64,000 bases of DNA, from positions 213,582-277,581 of the forward strand of contig NZ_NIWU01000007.1 in the NCBI RefSeq assembly GCF_002236105.1. The letters are read 5' to 3'. This DNA is from Pseudomonas umsongensis. GTDB lineage: Bacteria; Pseudomonadota; Gammaproteobacteria; Pseudomonadales; Pseudomonadaceae. The notes beneath the pieces are model-generated. The model made no database searches, was not told the origin of the DNA, and worked only from the letters and a program-made list of their open reading frames with translations. The position numbers and the translations under genes were made by a program. Numbering within the stretch: position 1 is the first letter of the stretch; each line of letters starts with the position of its first letter. Shown here piece after piece: positions 27,530 through 35,633 of the stretch.

Positions 27530-28942
27530 ATGGGACAAGGACATTTCATTCGCCTGGGTGACAAGACCACTTGCGGTGGCCAGGTTTTGGAGGCCGACAC
27601 ACGGGTCATGATGTTTGGCATCGCCCATGCCCGTGAAGGCGACCAGGTTTCCTGCGGCAAGAACGACGAAACCTACACCATCGTGGGAGGCGTCTCCTAC
27701 ATCAACAGTCATGGCAGGATCGTGGCGGGCTCGCTGGACAGCTTCAGCACTTGCCCGTGCAGAGCCAGGTTGATCCCCTCGGTGTTTACCGCCACTTATG
27801 AGTCGCGTAGCAGTGCTGCGCCCCAGACCACAAGGGCCGCGCCCCAACCGACCACACCTCTCGCCGGCAATCCGGCAGCGCCACGCTCAGCCGGTTTCGC
27901 GTCTGCGTCGAGCACTCCCAAGCCAGTGCCCCTGGGCGGTGCGGCAGCCCAGGAACCAGGCTTCTACATCGTGCCCAAGAGCACCACCCGCGAACAGCTC
28001 GAAGCCTCCTTGTTCACCCTGCGTGACCCGGCGGTGATGGGCAAATTCAAGCTGCTCAACCCTAACCTGCGCGACGTCAAAGCCGGCGAGATGATCGTGC
28101 TGAGCGACCCCAGCAACTACCAGTGCACCCGTGAAGAAGCCCTGCTCATGGATGTGGCAGCCAAGACCAACCAGATCATTGAAACGCTTAGCCCTGAAGA
28201 AGCGGATTTCATGGTGCAACACCGTGATGTCATCCAGGCTTTCCTGACCTATGGCTCGAACGCTATTGGTATTGGCGCGAGCGTTTTCAAGAACAACCTG
28301 GACAATGTAGGCAATGCCTTGAGGGATATTGAAGCGTTGCAAACGAATACGCTGCAAAGAGATGGGCATCTGCGCTCGCCAACGTTCTTTGCAGAGCGCC
28401 AGCGTCTGCTCGCACAACTGAACAGCCATATGACGGCACTGACCCGCAAGGGCATTGGATTCCCTGACCATATCAACTTGAAAAAAATGTTGGGTATTTC
28501 CAGCCAAAGCTTGGTCCACCACTGGACCAATGCCAGTCCCGGGGGGCAAATACCGGGTCATGCCACCCATCTTGAAGGTGTGGCGAAGGCTTCTAAATAC
28601 GTCAAATACGGTGGTTGGTTGGGTACTGCCGTCGGCGGTGGAGCATCGGCCATGAAGGTGCAGGATGTGTGTGCGGCTGGAAATACCGAGGCTTGCGAAC
28701 GAGTCAGGTTTACTGAAACAGGGGCCTTTGCCGGGGGTATCGGCGGTGGTGTAGCTGCAGGCGCGATATTGTCGGCCCCCGTTGTCGGTGCACTCTGCAT
28801 TGGGTTGGGGGTGCCTACAGGCGGGCTAGGTACATTGGCATGCAGTATCGTCGTGGTTGGCGTCGGTTCTTATGCAGGCGGCGTATATGGCGGAAAGGGC
28901 GGTGAGATAATCGGGGAGGTTATATACGAGTATGCGAGATGA
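27530..28942 (+). CDS. PAAR-domain type VI effector with glycine-zipper membrane-active tail
   Basis: A 470-residue modular protein. Residues 1-90 form a PAAR spike domain (MGQGHFIRLGDKTTCGG..., GSLDSFSTCPC). About 91-144 is a Pro/Ala/Thr/Ser linker. About 145-200 resembles a LysM-like module (LLNPNLRDVKAGEMIVLSDP). About 200-360 is helical. The tail (about 365-470) is a run of glycine-zipper and hydrophobic segments (WLGTAVGGGASA, GGIGGGVAAGAIL) ending EVIYEYAR. This fits a T6SS-delivered pore-forming toxin. No T6SS structural genes are in the window, so it would be an orphan cargo. Its stop overlaps the immunity gene start (ATGA). The toxic activity is inferred from architecture. Confidence 0.8.
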   Translation: MGQGHFIRLGDKTTCGGQVLEADTRVMMFGIAHAREGDQVSCGKNDETYTIVGGVSYINSHGRIVAGSLDSFSTCPCRARLIPSVFTATYESRSSAAPQTTRAAPQPTTPLAGNPAAPRSAGFASASSTPKPVPLGGAAAQEPGFYIVPKSTTREQLEASLFTLRDPAVMGKFKLLNPNLRDVKAGEMIVLSDPSNYQCTREEALLMDVAAKTNQIIETLSPEEADFMVQHRDVIQAFLTYGSNAIGIGASVFKNNLDNVGNALRDIEALQTNTLQRDGHLRSPTFFAERQRLLAQLNSHMTALTRKGIGFPDHINLKKMLGISSQSLVHHWTNASPGGQIPGHATHLEGVAKASKYVKYGGWLGTAVGGGASAMKVQDVCAAGNTEACERVRFTETGAFAGGIGGGVAAGAILSAPVVGALCIGLGVPTGGLGTLACSIVVVGVGSYAGGVYGGKGGEIIGEVIYEYAR

Positions 28943-29322
28943 CGACGGCCGAATTAATTGTAGGTGGTTTCTGTGGGGTGGTGCTCCTTGGTATCTATAT
29001 TTGGATTGGGATTGCACTATACCTTGGGTACACAAAGGGTGAAGAGTTATCGGCGTACTTCAAAAACAGCTCGTCGCTGATTACTGTCGATACGCACAAG
29101 CATACAGGACCTTTTGGGAAACTTCAGTTGATCGGCGGTATTGCCAGTGTTGTCACGTTCCCTCGATTTTTTGTGAAGCGTGGTCTGGTCAGTGCTGAAG
29201 ATATAGAAAGATTTCCACATCCATGCAGGCGAAAATTAATTGTTTTGCAATGGAGTGTAATAGGGTTGCTCGCCACTTTGGTATTTTTAGTATCATTATG
29301 GGAGTCAGGAGTGCTCAAGTGA
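28939..29322 (+). CDS. Probable membrane immunity protein for the PAAR effector
   Basis: A 127-residue membrane protein: TM near residues 7-30 (GGFCGVVLLGIYIWIGIALYL), a central soluble/amphipathic part (LQLIGGIASVVTFP... SAEDIERFP) and a C-terminal TM (about 103-122). The ATG lies within the effector stop region (ATGA), the usual toxin-immunity arrangement. Inner-membrane localisation suits protection against a pore-former. Two related sequences follow: an interrupted copy (29667-30056) and a double-length version (30412-31206). The sequence is noticeably AT-rich. Confidence 0.75.
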   Translation: MTTAELIVGGFCGVVLLGIYIWIGIALYLGYTKGEELSAYFKNSSSLITVDTHKHTGPFGKLQLIGGIASVVTFPRFFVKRGLVSAEDIERFPHPCRRKLIVLQWSVIGLLATLVFLVSLWESGVLK

Positions 29323-29451
29323 TGTGGCTGTGGATTTATGTTGTGTGTGCTCGGTAGCTGGCTGTTTTAAGGCTAGCCAGTTCCCGAGAACCAAACTGCA
29401 AGCTCTGAAACTTAGGTGTTTTGATGTGTAGTGGTTAGATGATGCTTAAGA

Positions 29452-29493
29452 CGGGAAAAAGCTGGCGAAATAATTTACGAGGCCCTGAAATGA
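29452..29493 (+). pseudogene. Remnant of an effector C-terminus (first tail)
   Basis: The frame ending at TGA 29491-29493 reads EKAGEIIYEALK, matching the intact effector tail GEIIGEVIYEYAR. An ATG overlaps the stop (AAATGA), as at the intact toxin-immunity junction. Upstream the frame closes after a few codons, so only the last codons of a lost toxin remain. Confidence 0.6.
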
Positions 29494-29670
29494 GCGTGAG
29501 TGTCGCGCACAAGATATTTCTGTGTATCAACATTATTGGTTTTCGACATGTAGTGGGGGCGTTGTTTGCTATGCCGCGTTGGTAGGGGGTGGTGCATGGA
29601 GGGGGCAGAAAGTGGTGGAATAGCGAACGAATACGTAGGTGAGAAAATATTTGGAATAAAACAGCAATGA
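29490..29670 (+). pseudogene. Decayed immunity start fused to a second effector tail remnant
   Basis: After the ATG at 29490 the frame closes at about 29580. From 29596 a different frame reads a Gly-rich stretch ending GIANEYVGEKIFGIKQQ and a TGA at 29668-29670 that overlaps the ATG of the next immunity-like ORF. The pattern (Gly-rich, then (V/I)GE-IF/IY, stop overlapping ATG) repeats the junction at 28939. Frame changes in between show decay. Confidence 0.5.
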
Positions 29671-30056
29671 CCAGCATCGACACTTGGTCTCCGTGGATTG
29701 CAATAATTGTTGCCGGCGGCCCAATTCTGCTGGGTGCTGTGAACACCGCTTACTGCTTGTACCTTAGCCACCGTCATCTGGATGCCATGATGGAATCCTT
29801 GAAAAATAGTCGCTTCATTTACATTTGGGGGCCAGGATGGCGGAGCTAGGGCTGGTTTGGCGGGTTTGTGCTGGTCTCTACAATTGCCGGCATGGTGGTG
29901 TGGCCGAAAGATTACATCCGCTATGGCAAAGTGGCCTCTGAGGATATCGAGAACTTTCCACCTCACCTGAAACGTCTTCTGGTCATTTATGTAGTGGGTG
30001 TGATCGTCACTCTAACTGGGATGACGATTACCTACCTTTTGGTGACGTTCAAGTAA
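29667..30056 (+). pseudogene. Immunity-protein homologue interrupted by an in-frame TAG
   Basis: One reading frame runs from the ATG at 29667 to the TAA at 30056 (129 codons) and is broken only by TAG at 29847-29849. The first part has a TM segment and LDAMMESLKNSRF; the second reads GGFVLVSTIAGMV... KVASEDIENFPPHLKRLL and a C-terminal TM. This aligns with the intact 127-residue protein (SAEDIERFPHPCRRK) and with the 264-residue protein. It is an orphan immunity gene with no intact toxin. A sequencing error at the TAG cannot be excluded. Confidence 0.7.
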
Positions 30057-30411
30057 TTGACGGGCAAATACTCCAATCTAAAGACAGCCGTTGACTATTC
30101 CAGCCACAACCTGCCCATTGCTGGAGCAAGGCCGGTGCGCCGGGGCACAGACAGTAGTACGTCCCCTTGTGAGTACGTTGGTTTACTTCTACGGATCTCG
30201 CAGGAGCGACGCCGGGCTTCTGGCTTTGGCGTATTGTTATGAGCAAACTTTCACGGCGGACACCTGCTTTCAAGCAGTAGTAATCGAGTGATCGTGATAG
30301 TGGAGGATGCGAAGGTGATCGTACATAGGAGCGAGCTTGCTCGCGATGCACTCAAGGACACCGCGTTTTGCCAGTAACAGACCATCTTCTACAGCTCGCC
30401 GCATCCGTATT
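30057..30411. other. Non-coding gap with a single REP-like palindrome
   Basis: A 355-bp gap between the interrupted immunity gene and the convergent double-domain gene. The stretch around 30120-30240 looks like sequence often seen conserved between Pseudomonas genes but encodes nothing I can support. One degenerate REP lies at 30326-30348. Confidence 0.45.
30326..30348. repeat. Single REP sequence (variant)
   Basis: TAGGAGCGAGCTTGCTCGCGATG carries the REP core stem GCGAGC/GCTCGC. Confidence 0.65.
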
Positions 30412-31206
30412 CTAAGCAATTATTCCAAGGAGATTTCCGCAGAGCAAGAACACGCCAAAACCAACGATCGAATAGGCTAGCATCCGATTGGGAATAGTGA
30501 GTAATCGTCGTAGGGAGAGGGGAAAGCGAGCGAGTTCATCCATTGCAAATGGATCACACTTCGATAAAAAATCAACGTCTAACAAAAGCATGGTCGATAG
30601 GTGTGACAAGCGACAATAGCGGCCATACAGGCTGTTACCCATCACTCGTCGGTTGCGATCGACGAAGTAGGAGTTCTCGAGGAGCGACTCAAGCTCATCC
30701 AGTTTGAAAAAACTGATGCAGACCCGTGCGAGGCAAGCCAGCAGCGCCAGGATAAAACACGTTATCAATATGGCGACGCAGAGCATTTTTGGGTCGGTCA
30801 TCGGTTTCGAAGCGGTAGCGCGCAGCCACTCGAATCCGTACCAAAGTAGGAGTAGGACTGCTCCAGTCAGCGCGATCCGCATGATGTATCCCGGTACTTT
30901 CAACCATTTCTTCAAGTGTTCCGGTAAAATTTCAGCCTCCATGAATACATACGGGTCCAGCATCGTGAAAAGTGCGTAATGGCCAGTTAATTCTCCTATC
31001 AGCTTTACCCTTTTCATCCTTCCCCGTGGAGTATTTCCCACTGTTTTTCGATTGATACCTACAAGATGCGAAACAATGAAGTGATTCTCCATCTGATCAA
31101 GCCGAAAATAGGCAACAAATAAAAACACTGCCTCACTGAGTAATGCGAGGATAAATACAACTGTCCATGATATGTAGTAAATGAACTCAAGATGGGATGC
31201 GATCAA
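30412..31206 (-). CDS. Double-domain membrane protein of the same immunity family
   Basis: A 264-residue membrane protein that is two immunity-like halves in tandem. Half 1: TM (about 8-32), LDQMENHF, GNTPRGRMKRVKLIGELTG, then EILPEHLKKWLKVP and a TM. Half 2: TM (about 142-166), LDELESLLENS, MGNSLYGRYCRLSHL, then DELARFPLSLRRLLTIP and a TM. The same order occurs in the neighbouring 127-residue protein and the TAG-broken copy. It is on the opposite strand to the effector, with no toxin beside it. It may be a broad or orphan immunity protein; function is inferred from these internal comparisons. Confidence 0.7.
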   Translation of the reverse strand: MIASHLEFIYYISWTVVFILALLSEAVFLFVAYFRLDQMENHFIVSHLVGINRKTVGNTPRGRMKRVKLIGELTGHYALFTMLDPYVFMEAEILPEHLKKWLKVPGYIMRIALTGAVLLLLWYGFEWLRATASKPMTDPKMLCVAILITCFILALLACLARVCISFFKLDELESLLENSYFVDRNRRVMGNSLYGRYCRLSHLSTMLLLDVDFLSKCDPFAMDELARFPLSLRRLLTIPNRMLAYSIVGFGVFLLCGNLLGIIA

Positions 31207-31376
31207 AGGTAACCCTCAAGTTTGTCTAAGCCAGAATGCTATGACTCCCTAAGCGGCCAGGCATCTGGTCTTGCATAAATAAGCCTGTTGCCAAAGGTGT
31301 GGTAGCAGCCCCTAAATTTCACCCGCCCGCAGTGTGGGCAGGCGAGTGAGGACGTCTTTCAGGGGGAGTAGGAATC

Positions 31377-31730
31377 ATGGCGATGACTCTGCCCGATCTG
31401 CTGATCGATGTATGTCATCCATTTCTCTATATGCATACGGATCGCTCTGTCAGACCAAAGGCACTGCCAGGGAAGCCCGATCGCCAGCGTCTGAAGCTGC
31501 TCAGGGTTCATCTCTATCTGAGTGCCATGTTGGATGCCACTTTCTGCCCCAATCGCTCGGCTTGGGCGCAGTGAGCCGGGGAGAATTGGAAAAGGGCGAT
31601 ACGCTTCAAGGTGATTTTCATCACTCGAGAGGCCATGGTGTTCTCCGGGATGGAGAGTGTTGATCTGAATGCGACAGGAATTTTCAGCAAGAATGAGTTT
31701 TACTTCGTCAAAGATCCTTCGCAGGGGTAA
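31377..31730 (+). pseudogene. Unknown protein, one frame interrupted by TGA
   Basis: The frame opens at an ATG with a good GGGGGAG ribosome site (MAMTLPDLLIDVCHPFLYM...), stops at TGA 31572-31574 after 65 codons, and continues in the same frame with coding character (WKRAIRFKVIFITREAMVFSGM... NEFYFVKDPSQG) to TAA at 31728-31730. The last A of that stop is the first base of the next gene's ATG (TAATG), so the continuation was probably once translated. A single nonsense change is the simplest explanation. The family is not recognised. Confidence 0.6.
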
Positions 31731-32098
31731 TGCTCATGTCCATCATCGAAAGCGACTGGAAGAAGTTCAAGGAACTGCGCAAGCTGGCGCTCGATCGTTT
31801 CTGCCAGGGTGTGTTGGCCGATGCCAAGACCATCACTGAGCATGGTGCGCTTTCGGCTCAAGCCAGGTATGGGATGCTTTATCGGCTGATGCGCGACCGG
31901 GATAAAGACATCGTCCGGACTTTCGATCCTTACAGTCGCTCTAGCGCACTGATGGCTTTGAGAATGATGGTCAGGCACGACTTGCTGACCGATGCAGAGC
32001 TGTCGGTCCTCAGCGAAGCGGCGCGGGAAGAGATTGCTGACGTGGTTCGCCAGCCCTATGAGATTGAATGGGCAGATGAGATCGTGCAGCAGGACTGA
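31730..32098 (+). CDS. Conserved small helical protein of unknown function
   Basis: A 122-residue, charged, probably all-helical soluble protein (SIIESDWKKFKELRKLALDRFCQGVLAD...). It lacks a signal peptide or TM. An alternative start two codons later (ATG 31736, MSIIESDW) is equally plausible. It overlaps the stop of the interrupted ORF upstream by one base, so the two form a coupled pair. Similar small proteins are found near Pseudomonas effector and polymorphic-toxin loci as far as I recall, but no function is assigned. Confidence 0.7.
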   Translation: MLMSIIESDWKKFKELRKLALDRFCQGVLADAKTITEHGALSAQARYGMLYRLMRDRDKDIVRTFDPYSRSSALMALRMMVRHDLLTDAELSVLSEAAREEIADVVRQPYEIEWADEIVQQD

Positions 32099-32134
32099 CA
32101 ACCGCTATCACCCGCCTTCTACCAGAGAACCAGG

Positions 32135-32839
32135 ATGTTGATCTTCAATTGCACCGAAGCCGCCAGCAACTTTTTCAGTCGTGTGCACAAAGGCAAGAAA
32201 ATCTCCCCGGTGGGTAAACCACCATCGCCCATTATTGAGGACGATGCGCCTGATGCGTCAGCCGAACAGTGGCTGGTCCACGCGATTACCGTTCAACGCA
32301 AGCACGTGCTGTTCGTCATCCATGTGCAAACCCGGTACTGCATGATTTTCGCGAACGCGAAAAAAGCCGATGTGGAAGGCTTTGTTGATCGTTTTGCCGA
32401 GCGTTGGATAAACGGCCTGGTCCGCCATGCGGGCCAGCACGACATCCTTCAATGGGTCGATGACGAGCCGATGATGGAGCGTTTCCTTGAGAGTTGCCGC
32501 GAGCAGGTGTTTTACAAACGCGGGCATCGCGGTGCGCAAAAACACCTCAATGAGATTTCCTGGGTATTCGAGGATTGCGCCGCCGAATGGGGCACGTTGC
32601 CCCCGGATGAATTCGCGGCTGGCCGTTTCGACAGTGATATGAATGACACCCTGAGAGGGAGTAAAGGCCACAAGGACTATTACCACCCTGATGAGGAAAT
32701 GATCGTTCATTGGCTACGCCGCTACGCTGGCCTTGACGAGTCTCGCATTCAAGCCGCCCGTGAGCGGCGCATGGAGGTGAAGCGGGAGATATGGGCGCTG
32801 GAGGATCGACTTCGGCAAGCGCTCGAGCCATTGCAGTAA
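32135..32839 (+). CDS. Unknown protein, possibly DUF6933-like
   Basis: A 234-residue soluble protein starting MLIFNCTEAASNFFS. The N-terminal part (about 45-150) alternates beta and alpha segments (WLVHAITVQRKHVLFVIHVQTRYCMIF), reminiscent of the DUF6933 fold; that assignment is tentative. The C-terminus (about 200-234) is a charged helix. It follows the 122-residue gene by 36 bp on the same strand and may share its transcript. No catalytic motif was recognised. Confidence 0.6.
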   Translation: MLIFNCTEAASNFFSRVHKGKKISPVGKPPSPIIEDDAPDASAEQWLVHAITVQRKHVLFVIHVQTRYCMIFANAKKADVEGFVDRFAERWINGLVRHAGQHDILQWVDDEPMMERFLESCREQVFYKRGHRGAQKHLNEISWVFEDCAAEWGTLPPDEFAAGRFDSDMNDTLRGSKGHKDYYHPDEEMIVHWLRRYAGLDESRIQAARERRMEVKREIWALEDRLRQALEPLQ

Positions 32840-32899
32840 TGCAGACATGGACGGAGGGTTGATCCTTGCATCGGCAAGTTACCTCGCTACAGAGTTCGA

Positions 32900-33613
32900 T
32901 TACTCGGGAATCAGCCGTGTGACCTTCTTGTAAAGCGAAGCGGTGAATTCCTCACTGTCGCTCGAATGATGACAACGACGATGGCAGTTCGGGCAGAGTG
33001 CTACGGCGTTGGTGACTTGATCCGAGCCTTTTTCGGCGAGGGGCTTAACGTGGTGGACTTCCAGATAAGGCAACCCAAGTTTTTGAAACGGAGCAGGTTC
33101 GCCACAGCCATCGCAATGACCTTCGGCTTCATTTCGCACCCACGCTCGCACCTCGGGATCACGCACATAGACTGTGCCAGAGCTTGCTGCTCGTTTCGGT
33201 TTTTTAATACCTTTTGGCGGCTCCTTGATCTTTTGCTTTTGAAGCGCAGCAGCACGTCGCTCTAGCGTTTGTTCATCAGCTGTCGGAGCGGTGGGGTCGC
33301 CGGGCTGAACGCCTCGTTCGGTGAGCGCTGCTCGAATTAACTGCTCAACATTCGAACCAACGTTCTTGGCAGGCTTATACCCCTTGATGAATTCTCGATC
33401 CATCTTCATCAGTACCGTAGAGATGTTCTGCATCCGGAATTCGACGGAGCCTTTGGTGCGGGTGGGTAAGGAGGCTTCGCGTAGAGCAAGATTTTCTACA
33501 GTCTTTACGAATTTCTGGCCGCTTAGCTCTAGCGCGAGCATTTTTAGATAGGCATCCACCGCGGCCCTGATCTCTGAAACGCTCCAGTCGCTGTCTTTTA
33601 TCGTTTCGCTCAT
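32900..33613 (-). CDS. HNH endonuclease, McrA-like
   Basis: A 237-residue nuclease. The C-terminal HNH domain has the zinc-binding pair CDGCG and CPNCH and the catalytic LEVHHVKPLAEKG... NAVALCPNCHRRCH (about residues 190-220). The N-terminal domain (about 8-90, with LPTRTKGSVEFRMQNISTVLMKM) resembles the N-terminal module of stand-alone HNH restriction-type proteins that often occur in defence islands. No methyltransferase partner is adjacent, so a modified-DNA-specific role is possible. The gene is convergent with the unknown gene at 32135. Confidence 0.8.
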   Translation of the reverse strand: MSETIKDSDWSVSEIRAAVDAYLKMLALELSGQKFVKTVENLALREASLPTRTKGSVEFRMQNISTVLMKMDREFIKGYKPAKNVGSNVEQLIRAALTERGVQPGDPTAPTADEQTLERRAAALQKQKIKEPPKGIKKPKRAASSGTVYVRDPEVRAWVRNEAEGHCDGCGEPAPFQKLGLPYLEVHHVKPLAEKGSDQVTNAVALCPNCHRRCHHSSDSEEFTASLYKKVTRLIPE

Positions 33614-33761
33614 AGAATCGCCGAGAGTTGAAAACCCTCGGACGATACTGAGTGGCCACTACGGCTGTCTACGAATTTTCCTACAAGAAATAGCGGCGTT
33701 TCTTACAGAAGATCCTACCGATGCATTATCTAGCCCATCGAATGGAGTTTTCCTAACCCAT

Positions 33762-33791
33762 AAAAAAGCCCCCGAACAAGTCGAGGGCTTT
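33762..33791 (-). terminator. Terminator of nrdB
   Basis: On the minus strand, a stem AAGCCCTCGA with its complement (one mismatch) is followed by a T run (A run on the plus strand at 33762-33767), 50 bp after the nrdB stop. Confidence 0.8.
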
Positions 33792-33842
33792 TAGATGTTC
33801 GATTTGCCGATTCAACTCGTCAAATCGCGGCTAGCTCTGGAA

Positions 33843-35090
33843 TCAATCCCAGCTAAGCGCACCACCAGTCTGATACTCAATAACCCGAGTCTCAAAGAAG
33901 TTCTTCTCCTTCTTCAAGTCCATGATCTCGCTCATCCAAGGGAACGGGTTAGTCGTCCCTGGGTACTCTTCCTTCAGACCGATCTGCGACAGGCGACGGT
34001 TAGCGATGAACTTGAGGTAGTCCTCCATCATCGCCGCGTTCATGCCCAGCACGCCGCGAGGCATGGTGTCGCGGGCGTATTCGATTTCCAGTTGGGTGCC
34101 TTGCAGGATCATCTGCGAAGCTTCTTCCTTCATTTCGGCGTCCCACAGGTGTGGGTTTTCGATTTTGATCTGGTTGATCACGTCGATGCCGAAGTTCAGG
34201 TGCATGGATTCGTCGCGCAGGATGTACTGGAACTGCTCGGCGACGCCGGTCATTTTGTTGCGGCGGCCCATGGAGAGGATCTGGGTGAAGCCGCAGTAGA
34301 AGAAGATGCCTTCCAGGACGCAGTAGTAGGCGATCAGGTTGCGCAGCAGCTCTTTGTCGGTTTCGACGGTGCCGGTTTCGAACTTCGGATCGGAGATCGA
34401 ACGGGTGTATTTCAGGCCCCAGGTGGCTTTTTTCGCGACCGATGGGATCTCGTGGTACATGTTGAAGATTTCGCCTTCATCCATGGCCAGCGATTCGATG
34501 CAGTACTGGTAGGCGTGGGTGTGGATCGCCTCTTCGAAGGCCTGGCGCAGGATGTATTGGCGGCATTCCGGGTTGGTGATCAGGCGGTACACGGCCAGGA
34601 CCAGGTTGTTGGCAACCAGGGAGTCGGCGGTGGAGAAGAAGCCGAGGTTACGCATCACGATGCGGCGCTCGTCGTCGGTCAGGCCTTCCGGGTTTTTCCA
34701 GAGGGCGATGTCGGCGGTCATGTTGACTTCTTGCGGCATCCAGTGGTTTGCGCAGCCGTCCAGGTACTTCTGCCAGGCCCAGTCGTACTTGAAGGGTACG
34801 AGCTGGTTGAGGTCGGCACGGCAGTTGATCATGCGCTTTTCATCGACAGCGACACGGGCGGAGGCGCCTTCGAGTTCGGCGAGGCCTTCGGCGACGTCGA
34901 GGGAATCCAGGGCAGCCTTGGCGCGGGCGACGGCAGCGGAGTCAGACGCGGTCACGGCGCGAGCTTCCAGGGCGGCGGCACCGCCGGCGCTGTCGAGACG
35001 GTCCATGTTGGCTTCGGTGGCGTGGCCGGCGTTGGCGCTCTTGGCTACTACTTCCGTGTCTTCTTTGTCGAATTCGTCCCAGCTCAGCAT
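33843..35090 (-). CDS. nrdB: Ribonucleoside-diphosphate reductase beta subunit (class Ia)
   Basis: A 415-residue R2 protein. The iron ligands are seen in order: FSTADSLVANN, RQAFEEAIHTHAYQY and ILRDESMHLNFG. The N-terminal 80 residues are an Ala-rich extension typical of Pseudomonas NrdB. The R1-binding C-terminus is present. AGGAG lies upstream of the ATG. NrdB holds the tyrosyl radical and diiron centre. The large subunit gene nrdA is not next to it in this window: the upstream neighbour on this strand is a small DUF2790 gene over 500 bp away. Confidence 0.96.
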   Translation of the reverse strand: MLSWDEFDKEDTEVVAKSANAGHATEANMDRLDSAGGAAALEARAVTASDSAAVARAKAALDSLDVAEGLAELEGASARVAVDEKRMINCRADLNQLVPFKYDWAWQKYLDGCANHWMPQEVNMTADIALWKNPEGLTDDERRIVMRNLGFFSTADSLVANNLVLAVYRLITNPECRQYILRQAFEEAIHTHAYQYCIESLAMDEGEIFNMYHEIPSVAKKATWGLKYTRSISDPKFETGTVETDKELLRNLIAYYCVLEGIFFYCGFTQILSMGRRNKMTGVAEQFQYILRDESMHLNFGIDVINQIKIENPHLWDAEMKEEASQMILQGTQLEIEYARDTMPRGVLGMNAAMMEDYLKFIANRRLSQIGLKEEYPGTTNPFPWMSEIMDLKKEKNFFETRVIEYQTGGALSWD

Positions 35091-35633
35091 GACGTGTCGT
35101 CTCCTGCGTGAGGGCCAGTGTGCCCGTGTGAAAATTGAAGGGTTGGTTTTTTCACACGGCGGTGCTGGCCGCGTTGGATATCGTTTTTTGCAGCGGTGCT
35201 ACGCAGGCAAATAAACATAATTTTGTACGGGGTTCCGAGAGCCACTGATGGGCGCAAATCAGCATCGAATGCTGCTGCGGGGCTTCAGACTGGCTTTTCA
35301 TCCCTGTAAGGGGATATTGCAGGCCCGTTTAAGGCCGCATTATATGGAAATTTTCACGGTCGTGGTGGGGCGAATCCGCGCATGGCACGGTCGAGAGGGC
35401 GGGTTTTTCGGTCGGAGCGAGGGTTTACAGGGCTTTGGCGGGTGAAGATTTTTTTTCGTAAAAATGGCGGGGTATCGGTTTTGTTCAAAAAGTAAGCAGA
35501 AAGTGGCCTTTTTTACTACATCTTGTGTTTGTGGGCGTTTTTTGACCAGTCCAGACACAACTGAGCCCGACGTTAGCCGGGCTGGAATCGACCTTCAGCA
35601 CGCGGCTGAGTGGGCCGGATTCGGCGCAGTCAA
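35091..35633. other. Long leader/promoter region upstream of nrdB
   Basis: A 540-bp gap that should contain the nrdB promoter. A weak NrdR-box-like sequence lies at 35513-35528 (minus strand ACACAAGATGTAGTAA, 12 of 16 positions), but no second box at the usual spacing was found, so NrdR control is not claimed. There are several G/T-rich stretches and no gene. Confidence 0.45.

Noticed and set aside
31334..31663. 109-codon frame overlapping the TGA-interrupted ORF
   Set aside because: It lies in another frame with an Arg/Ser/Gly-rich composition; the interrupted frame has the better ribosome site and the coupled stop.
35513..35528. NrdR box upstream of nrdB
   Set aside because: Matches 12 of 16 positions but lacks the second box at about three helical turns, and it is over 420 bp from the start codon.
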